DNA of 64,000 nucleotides from Saccoglossus kowalevskii (Eukaryota > Hemichordata > Enteropneusta > Harrimaniidae): assembly GCF_000003605.2 (NCBI RefSeq), contig NW_003110974.1, positions 380,984-444,983 of the forward strand, given 5' to 3'. The notes under the pieces were generated by a model. It had not been told where the DNA came from and searched no databases. It saw only the letters and a program-made list of their open reading frames with translations. The translations under genes were made by a program, and so were the position numbers. Below are positions 10,510-22,791 of this stretch, in pieces (position 1 is the first letter of the stretch; the number at the start of each line of letters is the position of its first letter).

Positions 10510-13500
10510 CATGCTCTGTAAATTTAAGTGTTTTAAAATATAACATCATTTTTGTCCCACCTTAAAATCACTTTAAGCGTTTTATAGTTAAACACATTAA
10601 GTGTTTTTCTTAAAATCGCAAATAAGTTTTTTTACTACACTGCTGCTTTATAATAAAATATGTTTACTGTTTTGTGGTAAAACATTTAAAGTGTGTATAA
10701 GCTTGTCCTCACTTCAAAAAACACAAATGTTTATAATCTGCATAATTAAAAATATGAATTTTTTTTTCATCAGAAACATGTATAAAAAGTGTTTATTATC
10801 TCAACACTCTTAAAAGTACTTTTACTAGACACACATTTTGTGTTCATAACCACGACACGTTAATTGAAAAGTGTCTCAACCGAGAACATGTTTCAATTAT
10901 TTGTATAGTATCACAACTTTTTGAAAAGTGATTTCACTAGATACACATTTTGAAAAAATGTTTCCATCACAAATTTGTATTGAAAAAGCGCTGGAAAGTG
11001 CTTTCACGCAAAACACAAACTTAATATTGACAAGTGCCCGTATTAGTGGCACATTTTAAAATGTATTTCCACTGATAACATGCTAAAACCATTATCACTA
11101 TCATTTTGGAAAAGGAAGAACATATATATCAAATGATGCGTTTCATAATCAAGCAGATTATTTATATTTATTACAGAATATAAACATTTAATAAAGTTAA
11201 TTTGAGTATGACCGACACATATTTTTGAATAAAATAATCGCATGAAGAAGTGTTCTCAACTTATATGCGGCTGAATGAGTGCGTTTCCTGAAATTAAAAC
11301 ATTTCGTGAAACTGTAGATACAATTCCTAATATTGACATTGACACTTAACAGATGAGTAATGAACTGCAACGACCCTTAACCTTTTCTTCATTGATATAA
11401 ATGAAAATGCACTATCTCTTCCCATGTGATATGCTTGTCTATTGGTACATTTAATTTCAGGAGGTAAAATCATTAATTTCAGAGAAACATGTTCTCTAGA
11501 AATAAACATTCTCACTCAATTCTCGGATCTGTATATATCCACTACATCCATTCTATTTCATTCATCTTACACTTTTCTATCCGTCAAATGGTTTGATAGC
11601 TTATATTAAGCACTTTTAAAATACCCTCTGAAACGCGAAGGGTCGACTATATTTACCTAACCAGAGTTCATCTAGCATAGAGCACACTGAACCAACAATA
11701 ACTCATATTATAAGAACAAAATTAATCCAAAATATTAACAATATCATTTTGTCCGCTCCGATCCTTTCTTTTAAAATCTGAAAATTATAATAATATCAAA
11801 ACCCAGTGAGAAAACTTCATTTAATTAATTAATTATCATTATTGTTTTAAGAAATCCGATAATTGAATCAGAAATATGTGATGTAAAATATCATTGTTAG
11901 ATAAACGTAACGCACATGTAATGCAAATGCGAAAATATGACCACACACCATTTACACAATTTGAACAGCATTTTCATGTTAAATTATGCCTAACATTTCT
12001 TTGAAATTATTTGGTAATGTATCTTGGGGATGTCGACAAGGAAGTTATACATTATGGAATTCGTCATTATGGAATGACTTTAATCAGTTATCCCGCACAT
12101 AATGAAATGAATAGATGCCGCTGCTGATAGCAATGCAGTGCGCAACTGTAGATACTGGCTCTATCAATTACACTTTCTTTACGTTTCGCAACGGAGTAAC
12201 AAAATCGTCATACCTTCAGGTTTATTTCGGATAACATCCGGTTCCCTTCTTTCCTCAGAAAATCTAAAAGGCATCAGTCGGTGTAAGTTGTTGCTTCTTT
12301 AACGAATATGCCACCTGTTCACAAACTCACGATATTATGATTAAAACGTTGAATGAGTGTGCGCACGACTCAAGTTACAATTTATTTAAACAGGCGACAT
12401 AAAATAGTGTCACCGTCGCTTACGAAAGGTATCTCAGTCACCTCAAAATGTTTCCGAAGAGGTAACAAAAAAATTAGATACCAGTTGAGTGGTCATGTAA
12501 TGTTAGAACAGCTCATATAAATTATAACCGACTTTGCACAGATTCGCGGTAATCATCATATTAGATGGAATTCAGCATTGAGGCTCCGCCAATAGAATAA
12601 TATCCAAAAAGAACACGAATCTAATTATTAGATCACAGGGAATTAACGTCTGTCTAGCGCTGAGTCATCCTGCTTACTAACTCGATCATTGATAACAACA
12701 TCGTGGATGTTTAATTCCATATCAGTTGTTAAACTTGTGACAGGTATATAGTATGCACACTCGCAAAATATATGAAAATATAAAGTTGTTTATTATTGAA
12801 AATACTAAAATCAATATAATAATCAATACATGCATTGTATATGCTTCACACAGTCGATAATAGCAGTGTGTCTATTATAGATGCATACCGTAGACGGCAA
12901 ACCAAAGTGTCCAGTGTATGAACACCTATATAGTCGGGAGTTTTTAGTTGAAACAATGTATGTATGTTTTTTTATGAAGTGCTTCAAAATGAAACAGTCT
13001 GGAAAAAACTGTTCTATACAGAAACACATGAAATATGCATAGTCGGGTATTTTACCTTGAAATACTGCATGTCTGCTTAAGAAAAGTGTTTTAGTTACGC
13101 TTATGAAAATAGATGAGCCTTATACATTAACACTGTGTTTTGTGTTTGTGTTTTGTGCTTTTTCACGTGTTTCAAATTGAACTTGTTTCGAGAAAAATGT
13201 TTAAACAACATGTGAGAATACTCAGGTGTGATTGAAACTACAAGAACCGTTCACCAACTGTATCTAATCCATGAGGCCACTAGATACTTAATTCACTACG
13301 TGTGTCGATTTTCAGCTGTACTCTATGCTAAGGCCATATAAGCGTAGATACAATTAATTCTTCCTCAACCTGGTGCTTGACATAAAGCTATTTTCTGAAA
13401 GTAATGTCATTACCATCATATTATGCGTTGAATTACGTCACCTTCGTTTATTTTCTGATTGGCATATATACCGTAATTTTTAATTACGATTCTCCAGTCT

Positions 13501-13850
13501 TTTCATTCAATTGTGTTAATACTGCTTATATAGAGTTGGATGTACTGGTCCATAAATGTATATCAATAAACACTTATCATCTCATTATGCGATGGATTAC
13601 GTCACCTTCGGTGATTGTCTAGTTGGCATATATACCTTAATGTTTATCTATACGAGTACCCAGACATTTCACTAAATTTTGTAATATTGCTTGCATAAAG
13701 TTGGATGCACTAATCCATAAATGTCCTATAATGACACATGTCCCCGTAAAACACTCAGTGTTTTATTTTGAAATAAAAATACTAAAATACTACTGTTTTG
13801 ATATAAAATAAAGTTTTTTATAATATAATATACATTAAAAAGGTGTGTTT
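10510..13850 (-). repeat. Right arm of the large inverted duplication
   Basis: Reverse-complement partner of 2300-5350, collinear across its length. It begins (10510-11060) with the ACACTTTT/AAAAGTGT repeat, whose edge closely matches copy A at 300-412, including GGGACAAAAATG-like and TTAATGTGTTTAA-like stretches. It runs through the shared anchors to about 13850, where ATTATATTATAAAA-like sequence matches the left arm near 2320. It is ~300 bp longer than the left arm, partly because of the 164-bp tandem duplication at 13408-13735. Several short open frames within it are not conserved in the other arm. Confidence 0.85.
13408..13735 (+). repeat. Two-unit tandem duplication, period 164 bp
   Basis: ATTATGCG..GAATTACGTCACCTTCG at 13420 recurs as ATTATGCG..GATTACGTCACCTTCG at 13584. 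Both are followed by TTGGCATATATACC and later by AGTTGGATG..CT..TCCATAAATG. Units are about 13408-13571 and 13572-13735. The left arm near 2500-2530 shows only one reduced match (CACCGAAGTTAACGCAATT), so the tandem step probably arose in the right arm, or one unit was lost from the left. Confidence 0.85.
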
Positions 13851-16800
13851 TATTGAAAAAAAAATGAAAGTGCTCCCAAGATTCACAATGTCGTTAATGT
13901 TAAATTTTATCAGAAATGTGTAGTTTATTGCATTTTATTTCGATCTGGTTGCTGCTGTTTTCTTAAGGTAGAGATGCAGGTTCGTGGGCACTTGTGATTG
14001 AAATTGCTTTTTATTATCCAAACAGTCTTGGATATACACTGTTAAAATTTTGTTGAATTGTGAATAGTGGAACATACTCAAAAAACGATTTTAAAATATA
14101 CATAACAGGTGCAAATATTCTCTCTTTTGAATGCTTAGCAAGATTTAGCAAGGCTGTACATAAATAATCAAAAAGAAACATGGTAAAAAAGGAAATGACG
14201 GGATCTCCATAATATGCACTATATTTAACTTTTAACAAAACGATAATACATTTAAATTTGAAACTGTTACAGCCATTTTAATTATGAGCATTAGCCAACT
14301 TCTTACTGAGTGAATTGTTAGGCAAATTAGCAATTATCTCAACTTCTTTTTAGTGCACATCCCAGAAATAAAAAAAAATGCTCCTAGACGCTTTGACCTT
14401 TTGTTTTGTTTTGAAATTTATACATGATTGACAATGTGTTTATCTTCAACACGCCGTCGGGCATTGTTTTTGGTTGAACAGTGATACAACAATCGTACAG
14501 ACAACTAGCCTGGGTGTTAATTTATGCAATAAACTTGAAGTAGTGAAATTTGAGCTGCTGTCCTGCAAAATTGACAACTGGTAGACAGTTTTCAAAACGA
14601 CACTTTCTTCATAGTAAACAGATGAATCCATAAACCAATTTTGACAGGAAACAGAAACATGGTTTAGAAGCTAATTTTCTTCAAATCACTTTTGATCAAA
14701 AAAGCACATTTTATGCATATTTAAAACTACAGTATCCATAAAAAATACTAACAAAAAGTTAAAATTCATACAATAAGCTTTCCGAAAATATATAATTTTG
14801 AGGACAGGGAAGGTCTTGGTTTCCTAATTAACTAATTAAAATACCTGTCAGGTAAACTGCATATCTACCTTAAGTAAATTCTCGATTTCTGAAATGTCAG
14901 ATACCCTCCAAAATCGTAAACGTTACGATATTTTTAAATTGATTATCGAAAATTAAAATATAAACCAATCATTAGAAAACAATGCTAACGTCTGGTCGAC
15001 AAATCATTGGACGGGGTTAATATTTATATAATATAATTCTACCCAATGATAGGAGTTCAAAAACAAGTACGTAACATTCTGATCAAGAAGATCACACTCC
15101 GAGAAATTCGCATTTTGCTACAAAGTGGATTCTAAATAGAGCGTGAAATTATATTTTAGCTACTGTGAATACTGTTAAGTATCAAATGACATGGGTAATA
15201 CGATTTGATGTTCCGTGTACCACCCATTACAGGCAGTATCCAATTGCGATGTAGTCAATTGAATTTCAAATAAAACTAGAACCGGAAATTATGAGGCAAA
15301 TTGATTACCTAATTAAAAATTGGTTTGCAACAATTCAAATTGGCCGACACGTTATGAATGAAACATATCGTAGTATTCAGACACGTGTTTCGTATTCATC
15401 TATTGATTCAAAACATCAAGATGAACAGTTTAACACATACTTTAGTCCGCATCCACTGTACGCATATATGCATTCACCAATCGATACACCAATACTTAGA
15501 CGTATGTAATCCATTGCAATTTTATCATCGTTCCTATGAAGCCCTTGTGACATCGTGTTAGGAAAAGTTGTATTTGATCTCAGTTAAATTGAAAGATTTA
15601 ATTCGGTGCATCAAGGATGTTGACCCATCAATCAGCGTTATTGTAAGAAATAGTCGCATCAGCTTCAAATTTGAACCAATAAGTGTTGCTGTCTTATATC
15701 ACATCACACATAAACACGCGACTTAGCGTTCGATTTCGCATTTAAACGAATCACATCACTTATTTGTGCGCTCCATTTGCCATGGAAACGCACCAGAGCG
15801 TTCGCCGTTGGTTTTGATTTCTTCCAGAGAGAATACAGTTTTACAGTTGGAATACTGTCAAAGTGTAATGGTAAGACGACGGCAGAATAAATGAATTTTG
15901 TATGGAGAAGATGCAATTACGTGTGATAGACAGCATTGTCATGATAATGTCCAAGAATGTTAGGATGATACAGTATTCCACACGCTGGTAACATCATCGA
16001 CATAGCTTATAGGTAGAAGTTTTTGACTGAAATGGTTTGTCATATAATATGGAAGTAATTCTCAAAACTTATCACCTTGGCTACTTATATGTAATTTCAG
16101 TAATTGTCATTCTTATACTTAATTAGAAATATGTGTAGTAGCTACTGGTATTCATTTAACATTCTACCACTCACGTGCAGGCTCCTGAAAGATACATCGA
16201 CTAACACAAACAACTATTTGAATTCCCCATATACTAAGTTTATAGCCGCGTGGAACCCCTGAACAAAATGTCTCACTAGTAAAACACAGATGTACAAAGC
16301 GTAACATAATAAGCATAAACTTTCCCTTGTGTGCAAATTAAATCTTATTCTGGTATTTACGAAAACGTGATTTAGGCTACTATGTTTAAATTTACTAGAA
16401 TAAATAGTCCCATCTTTAGTTCATGCAGTGTTCATTGTAGTTCAGTTTGCACTTCTACACCGTACATGCATGTTTAATTTGATTTTCCTTCTTGCTGTAA
16501 TGCAATTTGTCAACATGCATGCCGGAATTCTCAATTAGTATATATATGGATAATCTCCATAAACGTATATATATTGTCAATTTGTGGTTAATTCCGATTA
16601 ATTTGGAAGATATTCCCAAGAATGTATAGGGTAATGAAACTCTGTGTTCAAAATGTATCCGTAATTGGCGGAAGATATGTTACTGTAACATAACAGTATT
16701 GTGACTGCTGACGATGCTAGCTCTGTGTTGTGCTAACTGCATTAAATAATTTTTTGTTTGTGAGGTCGACTATATATTGTATTATCACCTGTATATATTT

Positions 16801-17978
16801 CTTAGAAAAATAACATTATTGTGATTAAAGGTACCTACTAGGTAATTGCTTTCACGGTGATGTGGCATGTTATGATTAAACTATATATCAGGAGTTTGTT
16901 TTTCAATATTACAAAAACTATTATTGTGTGAACTCTTGCATATTTTATTAGTATATTCCTTTGCATTTTTTATTACATGAGCTCCTGCTGAGCAGAGTTT
17001 ACACGCGATGCCGTTGGCATCAGCAGGACATAACGGGTCAATTGTGTGGTTTTATATGGAAAACTGTTTAGTTCAGTTAGGAAATGGGATCACACTCATA
17101 TTAGAGGATATAAGTGAACAGGTGTGATTGGAAATAAACAAGTACTCCTTTACACTATAGGTAGAAATCATATAAATTATGTCCCATACATGAAAGTATA
17201 TGGAGACTACCGATATAACTGATATGTCGTGGACTGATTGATAAATAATAGTGGATTTTAGTCAGACATAGGTTGACCCCCCCATTTACCTATCGTAACA
17301 GACCTTTATGTTTTGTTGCAAATATACACGTGTTATACGATAACAAATTACCATATGACGAATTCACGTTATCTGTTCAGCAATGCATTCAGTAATTTGT
17401 GAAATATGACGTGTTCATTTTGCTGTTCTTTATAGGTTTACGTAATATCAGAATGAACATTCGGTTTTGTAAATCATGCGTTCGATATATGTCTCAAAAT
17501 ATGTACACTTGTCTACTCTCGTATTCGAATACGCCAAGCTGACTGAAGGATGACCGATCACGTGCAATGGAATAAATTAAATTGTACTCCTCTGTTTATG
17601 TTTAAATCGCGCTGTCATTCCCATACAATGGCGTCTGCACGTCAAACCACGCAAACGCACTTTGCTGGCTGGAGGAAAATGCCAAAAGTTCAAGTGCGGA
17701 CAAGTTCTGAAAATTTGATCACAGCAACTATCAGAATAATTCAAAAGAAAGCTTGCGACTGAAACCATGGACATTTATAACACTATCGGATTTTGATAAA
17801 CTGTTTTGAGTAAACTGCTGAATTCGAGATGACAAAACAACTAATATCTCTACGCTTCAGCGTATATGAAGACTATAAACTTCGGCCATCCCTTCTGGAA
17901 GCAAATCTGCATATACCGCTCAGTTGCATTTATTAATTGTTTAGCATTCTAATACGCATAATGGATTGATAGCATTAG
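13851..17978. other. Intergenic, no gene supported
   Basis: About 4 kb of AT-rich sequence. Open frames do not exceed about 75 codons and none shows a recognisable domain. The overlapping frames at 15291-15561 and at 17550-17774 look like chance openings. No repeat stands out. Confidence 0.45.
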
Positions 17979-18070
17979 TATGAGGTTATTACGAGGATAC
18001 CGAAAAGTATGCACGAAGGCAGTACAGCGGGAGTATCGACATACGGTATCCTCATTATAACCTTATTATT
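17979..18070. repeat. Imperfect inverted repeat (hairpin or MITE-like)
   Basis: GAGGTTATTACGAGGATACCG at about 17982-18002 pairs with CGGTATCCTCATTATAACCTT at about 18044-18064, with three differences over about 21 bases around a ~40-base centre. It may be a tiny foldback element or a palindromic fragment of a MITE. No coding capacity and no clear target duplication are seen. Confidence 0.6.
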
Positions 18071-21000
18071 ATACATCTCCCCCCAATGGTACATTGTTAG
18101 AGGACGGTAATGGTTAAACTAATTACATCGTGGACATTATTTGTGTCTGAAATTTTTTTTGCATTTAAATCACATTTTAGGAAAATGTGTTTTATTTCTT
18201 AATCATAATTCAGAGAAAATCTTAATTGTCTTACCGAAAACAAGTATAATCGTGGATGTTGTCCCACTATACACCTTTTGTATGTATTTGAAATGTTATA
18301 TTGCCGGGATTAATAGAATTCCACACCTAAATACCCGCGGCGAAAAAAGTAATCTTCCCAGCATAAGCTGTACCTGTCAACCGTAGTGTAATGTCACTGT
18401 CTTGATTTAAATTAATTGTTATTGCGTAGATATAATGGATGTTACCAGATTCTCACAGCAAGTCACATGTCTATTCAGTCCAACGTGTGTACACCAAATA
18501 TGTCTCGTCAATATATTGTTTGGGGGAAAATGTTTAATTTGTTGACAGCACATTCATATGGGATTTAGATTTGGCAAGTAACAGTTAGTAATAACAATTA
18601 AGCATTTCAGAATAGAACATTATATGTCTTTCAAAACTAACTGAATAAATAAATAAATAGGAAGATCGTACTCATGGAACAAAAATTAAAAAAAAAGTAT
18701 TGTACACGCTTGACCCCGCACCTGTAATAGCTAACGTTAAATTTATCATGTAATAAGGCAAATAAACTTGACACTCGTTGGTATGTTTAGAAAATTCACA
18801 CCAGATCAAAATGATACACTAAAATCGATGCAAACGTATGACTATAACATTTCCCCGTGTATATATATATCATAGTGTATATACCGGCGTGGGAAATATA
18901 ATCTGAGTCATCCGTTGTGTCACCTTTATGAGAAACATATTGGGTCGGTGTATGGCCGTGTTCTGTATTGTAATTAAACACAACAAGAATAACTTCACGG
19001 ATTTATTAACAAGATTACAACTGCCCAAAGGATCGGCGAGATGCTAACATCATTCGTGTTATATTGCTTTTATTACCCGAGGCGAGGAGATTTGTTTGAT
19101 TATACACTCTATTGACCTACATTACAATGGTTTCCTATTGATAGAATCGACAAATAATTGTTATAGTATAGCTAGCTGCAATACTCAATCCAAGATTAGA
19201 TTACCGCCAGAGGCCCAGAGCTCATATTATATACGAGTTTTTGTTGGGTTTGTAGCTATTAACAATAATGTACACCTATTTCGGACTCATTAATTTTATT
19301 GCCAGTGTAAAAATTTCGATGCTTGTCTTCTCGATTGCCATCGTCAAATGTTATCGACAACATTATATGCAAATGAAGAATTCCAATTAAAATGTTTTTC
19401 AAAGATTAGTTTTTTCTTATTTTGATATATCATACTCAATATTCCCGTGCTTATGTGTTAGGAAAGATAAATAACGTAGCATATCCTATATTTGTTTCCT
19501 TTCGAATTGGTTGGACACAGTAGACTGTAACAAACTACGGAATATTCGCCCAAACAATCTACAAAAAATAATGCAATTTTGTGTTGATAATTGGATTTGA
19601 AGTATAGAAGGATAATATTCAATGAACTAAAACAGAAACAAAAATATTAAAAAGAAATGGACTTATGTATAGCTATGAAATATCACACAAGATCATGTAT
19701 TTTATGTGATTAGAATTAGGTAGGTTATGAAGTAAAGTACACTATATCACGGATTGCAGACAAGCAGATATTCTTACATATAGGGTGACATTCTTTAGAG
19801 AAATAGATATTTTATGTTTGAAGAATTAACGAATATTATAATAAAAAACAAGAACAGAATGAGAACAGTTAAATTACGAACATACAAAATGCACCTTAGT
19901 ATTAATAAATTCAGTCTGTTGTAAATAAATAAATAAATAAATAAATAAATAGATAAAAAGCACAGTAGATAAAACAAAATCTTAATTAGCACAGTGAGTT
20001 TAACTGAGTCGAAGATAAGCAAACATTTATTTGATAGTCTATAAGTTGACAGCAAAATAAATAATTTAGAGATTATACATGGTTTTTAGTAAACAGTATT
20101 ACACCGATTGCACATTTTCGATATGTTACAGATAATGGCTACTCACCAACAAAGGGTGATATTTCTTCTGTGTTGCTACTACGGCAACGAAGACCTGTTA
20201 TGCTATAAGGCAGAAACATGCTATACTATTAGTATCATAAGGTTTTTATGGGTTGGGATCAGTACGATTGGATTAAAGTGGGGAATTCTTGTATCGAATC
20301 TTTAATTTATAGTTTGAATAAATACAAGACTCTAAAAAGTACTTTGTACGTAAAAGATACTTTATATACAAAATTCAAATGAATACTTTGCACGTAAAAG
20401 ATACAAAGTGGAATTTGTGATCCATATCGGATTGAACTAGTCTTTACAGAATATTGAGGGCACATATATGAACACATTAAGACATGGTTGACCCAAAACA
20501 AGCATAGTTGTTCATTGTCTATAACGTATGGCCAAATTAAATTTATATTGATTATCCCTACGTCATTAAGAAAATTGAAATGTCTTTACACTGTTTTGGG
20601 CCACGTAACCTTGTAATATGAGATTTATTTAATTATTATATATTGCAGGGTCTCACAAATTTGTATCCATTTTGCAGCTTCTAAATGTAGCACAGTGACA
20701 CTGATTCGTGAGCACGTATCCAAAATATCGCAATGCATTCTGGGTCATCAGACACGGGTGAAACACAATTTGCCCCCAAAAAGTACAGGCTTTATATCAC
20801 ACATGCACATGTACAACAAATATTGGAACATAATTGTCAGTAACAATTAAAGAAATATTTTGTAAGACACCCATTATATAGGAATATATTATTAATTGAA
20901 ATATCACATTCTCTATTAGCACCCATTTTTCCTCGAAAATGAATTTTGAAAGTGGTTAATTGTAATCTGATAAAAATAGAAATATAGAAATTGTATAAAT

Positions 21001-22332
21001 GATTATTGCTCATTGATAGATACTTTATCTACCAAATTGACTACTAAGTATACCCAGGTAAACCTTTTCAGAGTAACCAAGCCGCAAAACGAAAACACAT
21101 TATCATGCAGATATCATGCCCATGCCTTTGATACCATAACGAATGGCGTTTGTCCAGTCAATATATTCAAAATACATGACATAGGTTGTAATAACCTGGA
21201 GTTATTAAAGATAATGCAACATTTTGTTTCGTTTATGACCTCGTCAGTCACGTGATAAACATGTTGCATTCACATTTTTTCATCCGAATAACTCACTTTT
21301 ACTTTTACTACTATTTACATCACTCGGCGTATCGAGTATACGGAACAGCGGGTTGATTCAATTACCGGGTAGTTCCTATATTATATGTGAAACGTCTCGC
21401 CTACAAGTAGTCACACAAAGGGAAACATATGGATGGTCAACCATGTTCTCGGTGTATTCTATAATGTGTGAAGAAATCAGCTTTGCTAACAGGATAATGT
21501 CAATACCATATACTAAGAACATAACACATTACATCGGTTGTTGATATTGTTCCCAGCATTTATCATTCGATTAAGGACATCCGACCCGCAGCCTCCAGTG
21601 ATCTATGGTATTTCTCAGATAAATTAGTAATCATTCATATGGGGATTGTGACAGAACTGCTCACTTTCCTAAATGACCATCTATGCTCGCTCGAAGTTAA
21701 TTCTCATTTAGAATTCGACTTCCCCGCTGTTGGCACAGAATTTATGAAACTGTATATACTGCTATTTTTATTACTATTTATAAACTAAGCAGCTAATCCG
21801 AGGAGTAAGCACATGATAGCATGTGTCACCTCATCCGTATGTGATGATGTTCAGTTAAGGAATACAATACAAACTGATCCGAATAACCGATAAATTCTGT
21901 ATTGATTTTAATAACCTATCTACGATTTCTATCGGAATAACAGTAAATGTGAATTTTTACATTTCCAATATATAACCTTTTAATAGAAAACTCCTCGTTC
22001 TATGAATATTTTGATTAGTATTCTTTTTTCAAGTCCTCGTATGTTATGATCTTGATATTTTTTACGAGGATGCCAATTTATGAGAGGGGGTGAAATAAAG
22101 CAATATTCGCTTTAACTTATTTCAATGAAGGTTTAACCGTGATGTGCGATATATTTGATTGACAGAAATACTTGTTTATTATCGATGTAAATAAACTTAA
22201 TCTAAAAATAAAACACGTGTTAGTGATCTATATAAATTCGTTGTAACATTCAGTAGGTGTCGTACTAAACGTAGTTGTACTGTATCTGTCCATTTGATTG
22301 TATGGGGATGATTGCAATAATATCAACTTTAT
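18071..22332. other. Intergenic with simple repeats
   Basis: No gene is supported. There is a TAAA/AAAT microsatellite at about 19922-19951. A short direct repeat (TACTTTG(T/C)ACGTAAAAGATAC) lies at 20339-20360 and 20383-20404. Confidence 0.45.
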
Positions 22333-22791
22333 TTTCCAAAAAAAGAATATGGTTTCGGGTGGATTCATGAATCCTAATAGTAAAACAGAGATCTAATGAG
22401 GTGATTACGGTAAACTATATGATGTTTATTTGACAATATTCCTGACTTCGTGCTACCAGATTGCCAGGCTTGATATGAGCACTCATCTTTCCACGAAAAT
22501 GCATTTCCAAAACAACAATATGGTTTCGGGTGGATTCATGAATCATAATAGTAAAACAGAGATCTAATGAGGTGATCACGGTAAACTATATGATGTTTAT
22601 TTGACAATTTTCCTGACTTCGTGCTACCAGATTGCCAGGCTTGATATGAGCACTCATCTTTCCACGAAAATGCATTTCCAAAACAATAATATGGTTTCGG
22701 GTGGTTCACGAATCCGAATAGTAAAACATCTAATGAGGTGATTACGGTAAACTAAATGATGTTTATTTGACAATTTTCCTGACTTCGTGCT
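22333..22791 (+). repeat. Satellite-like tandem array, 171-bp period, ~2.7 units
   Basis: GGTTTCGGGTGG begins at 22351, 22522 and 22693, giving an exact 171-bp period. The first two units are nearly identical. The third carries small deletions and ends at TTCGTGCT (22791), where unique sequence begins. Inside each unit are ATCTAATGAGGTGAT(T/C)ACGGTAAACTA and CCAGATTGCCAGGCTTGATA. The near-identity indicates recent tandem amplification. The unit has no open frame. Confidence 0.95.

Noticed and set aside
22333-22791. CRISPR-like spaced repeats
   Set aside because: The 171-bp units are repeated end to end without unique spacers in an animal-type genome. It is a tandem satellite-like array.
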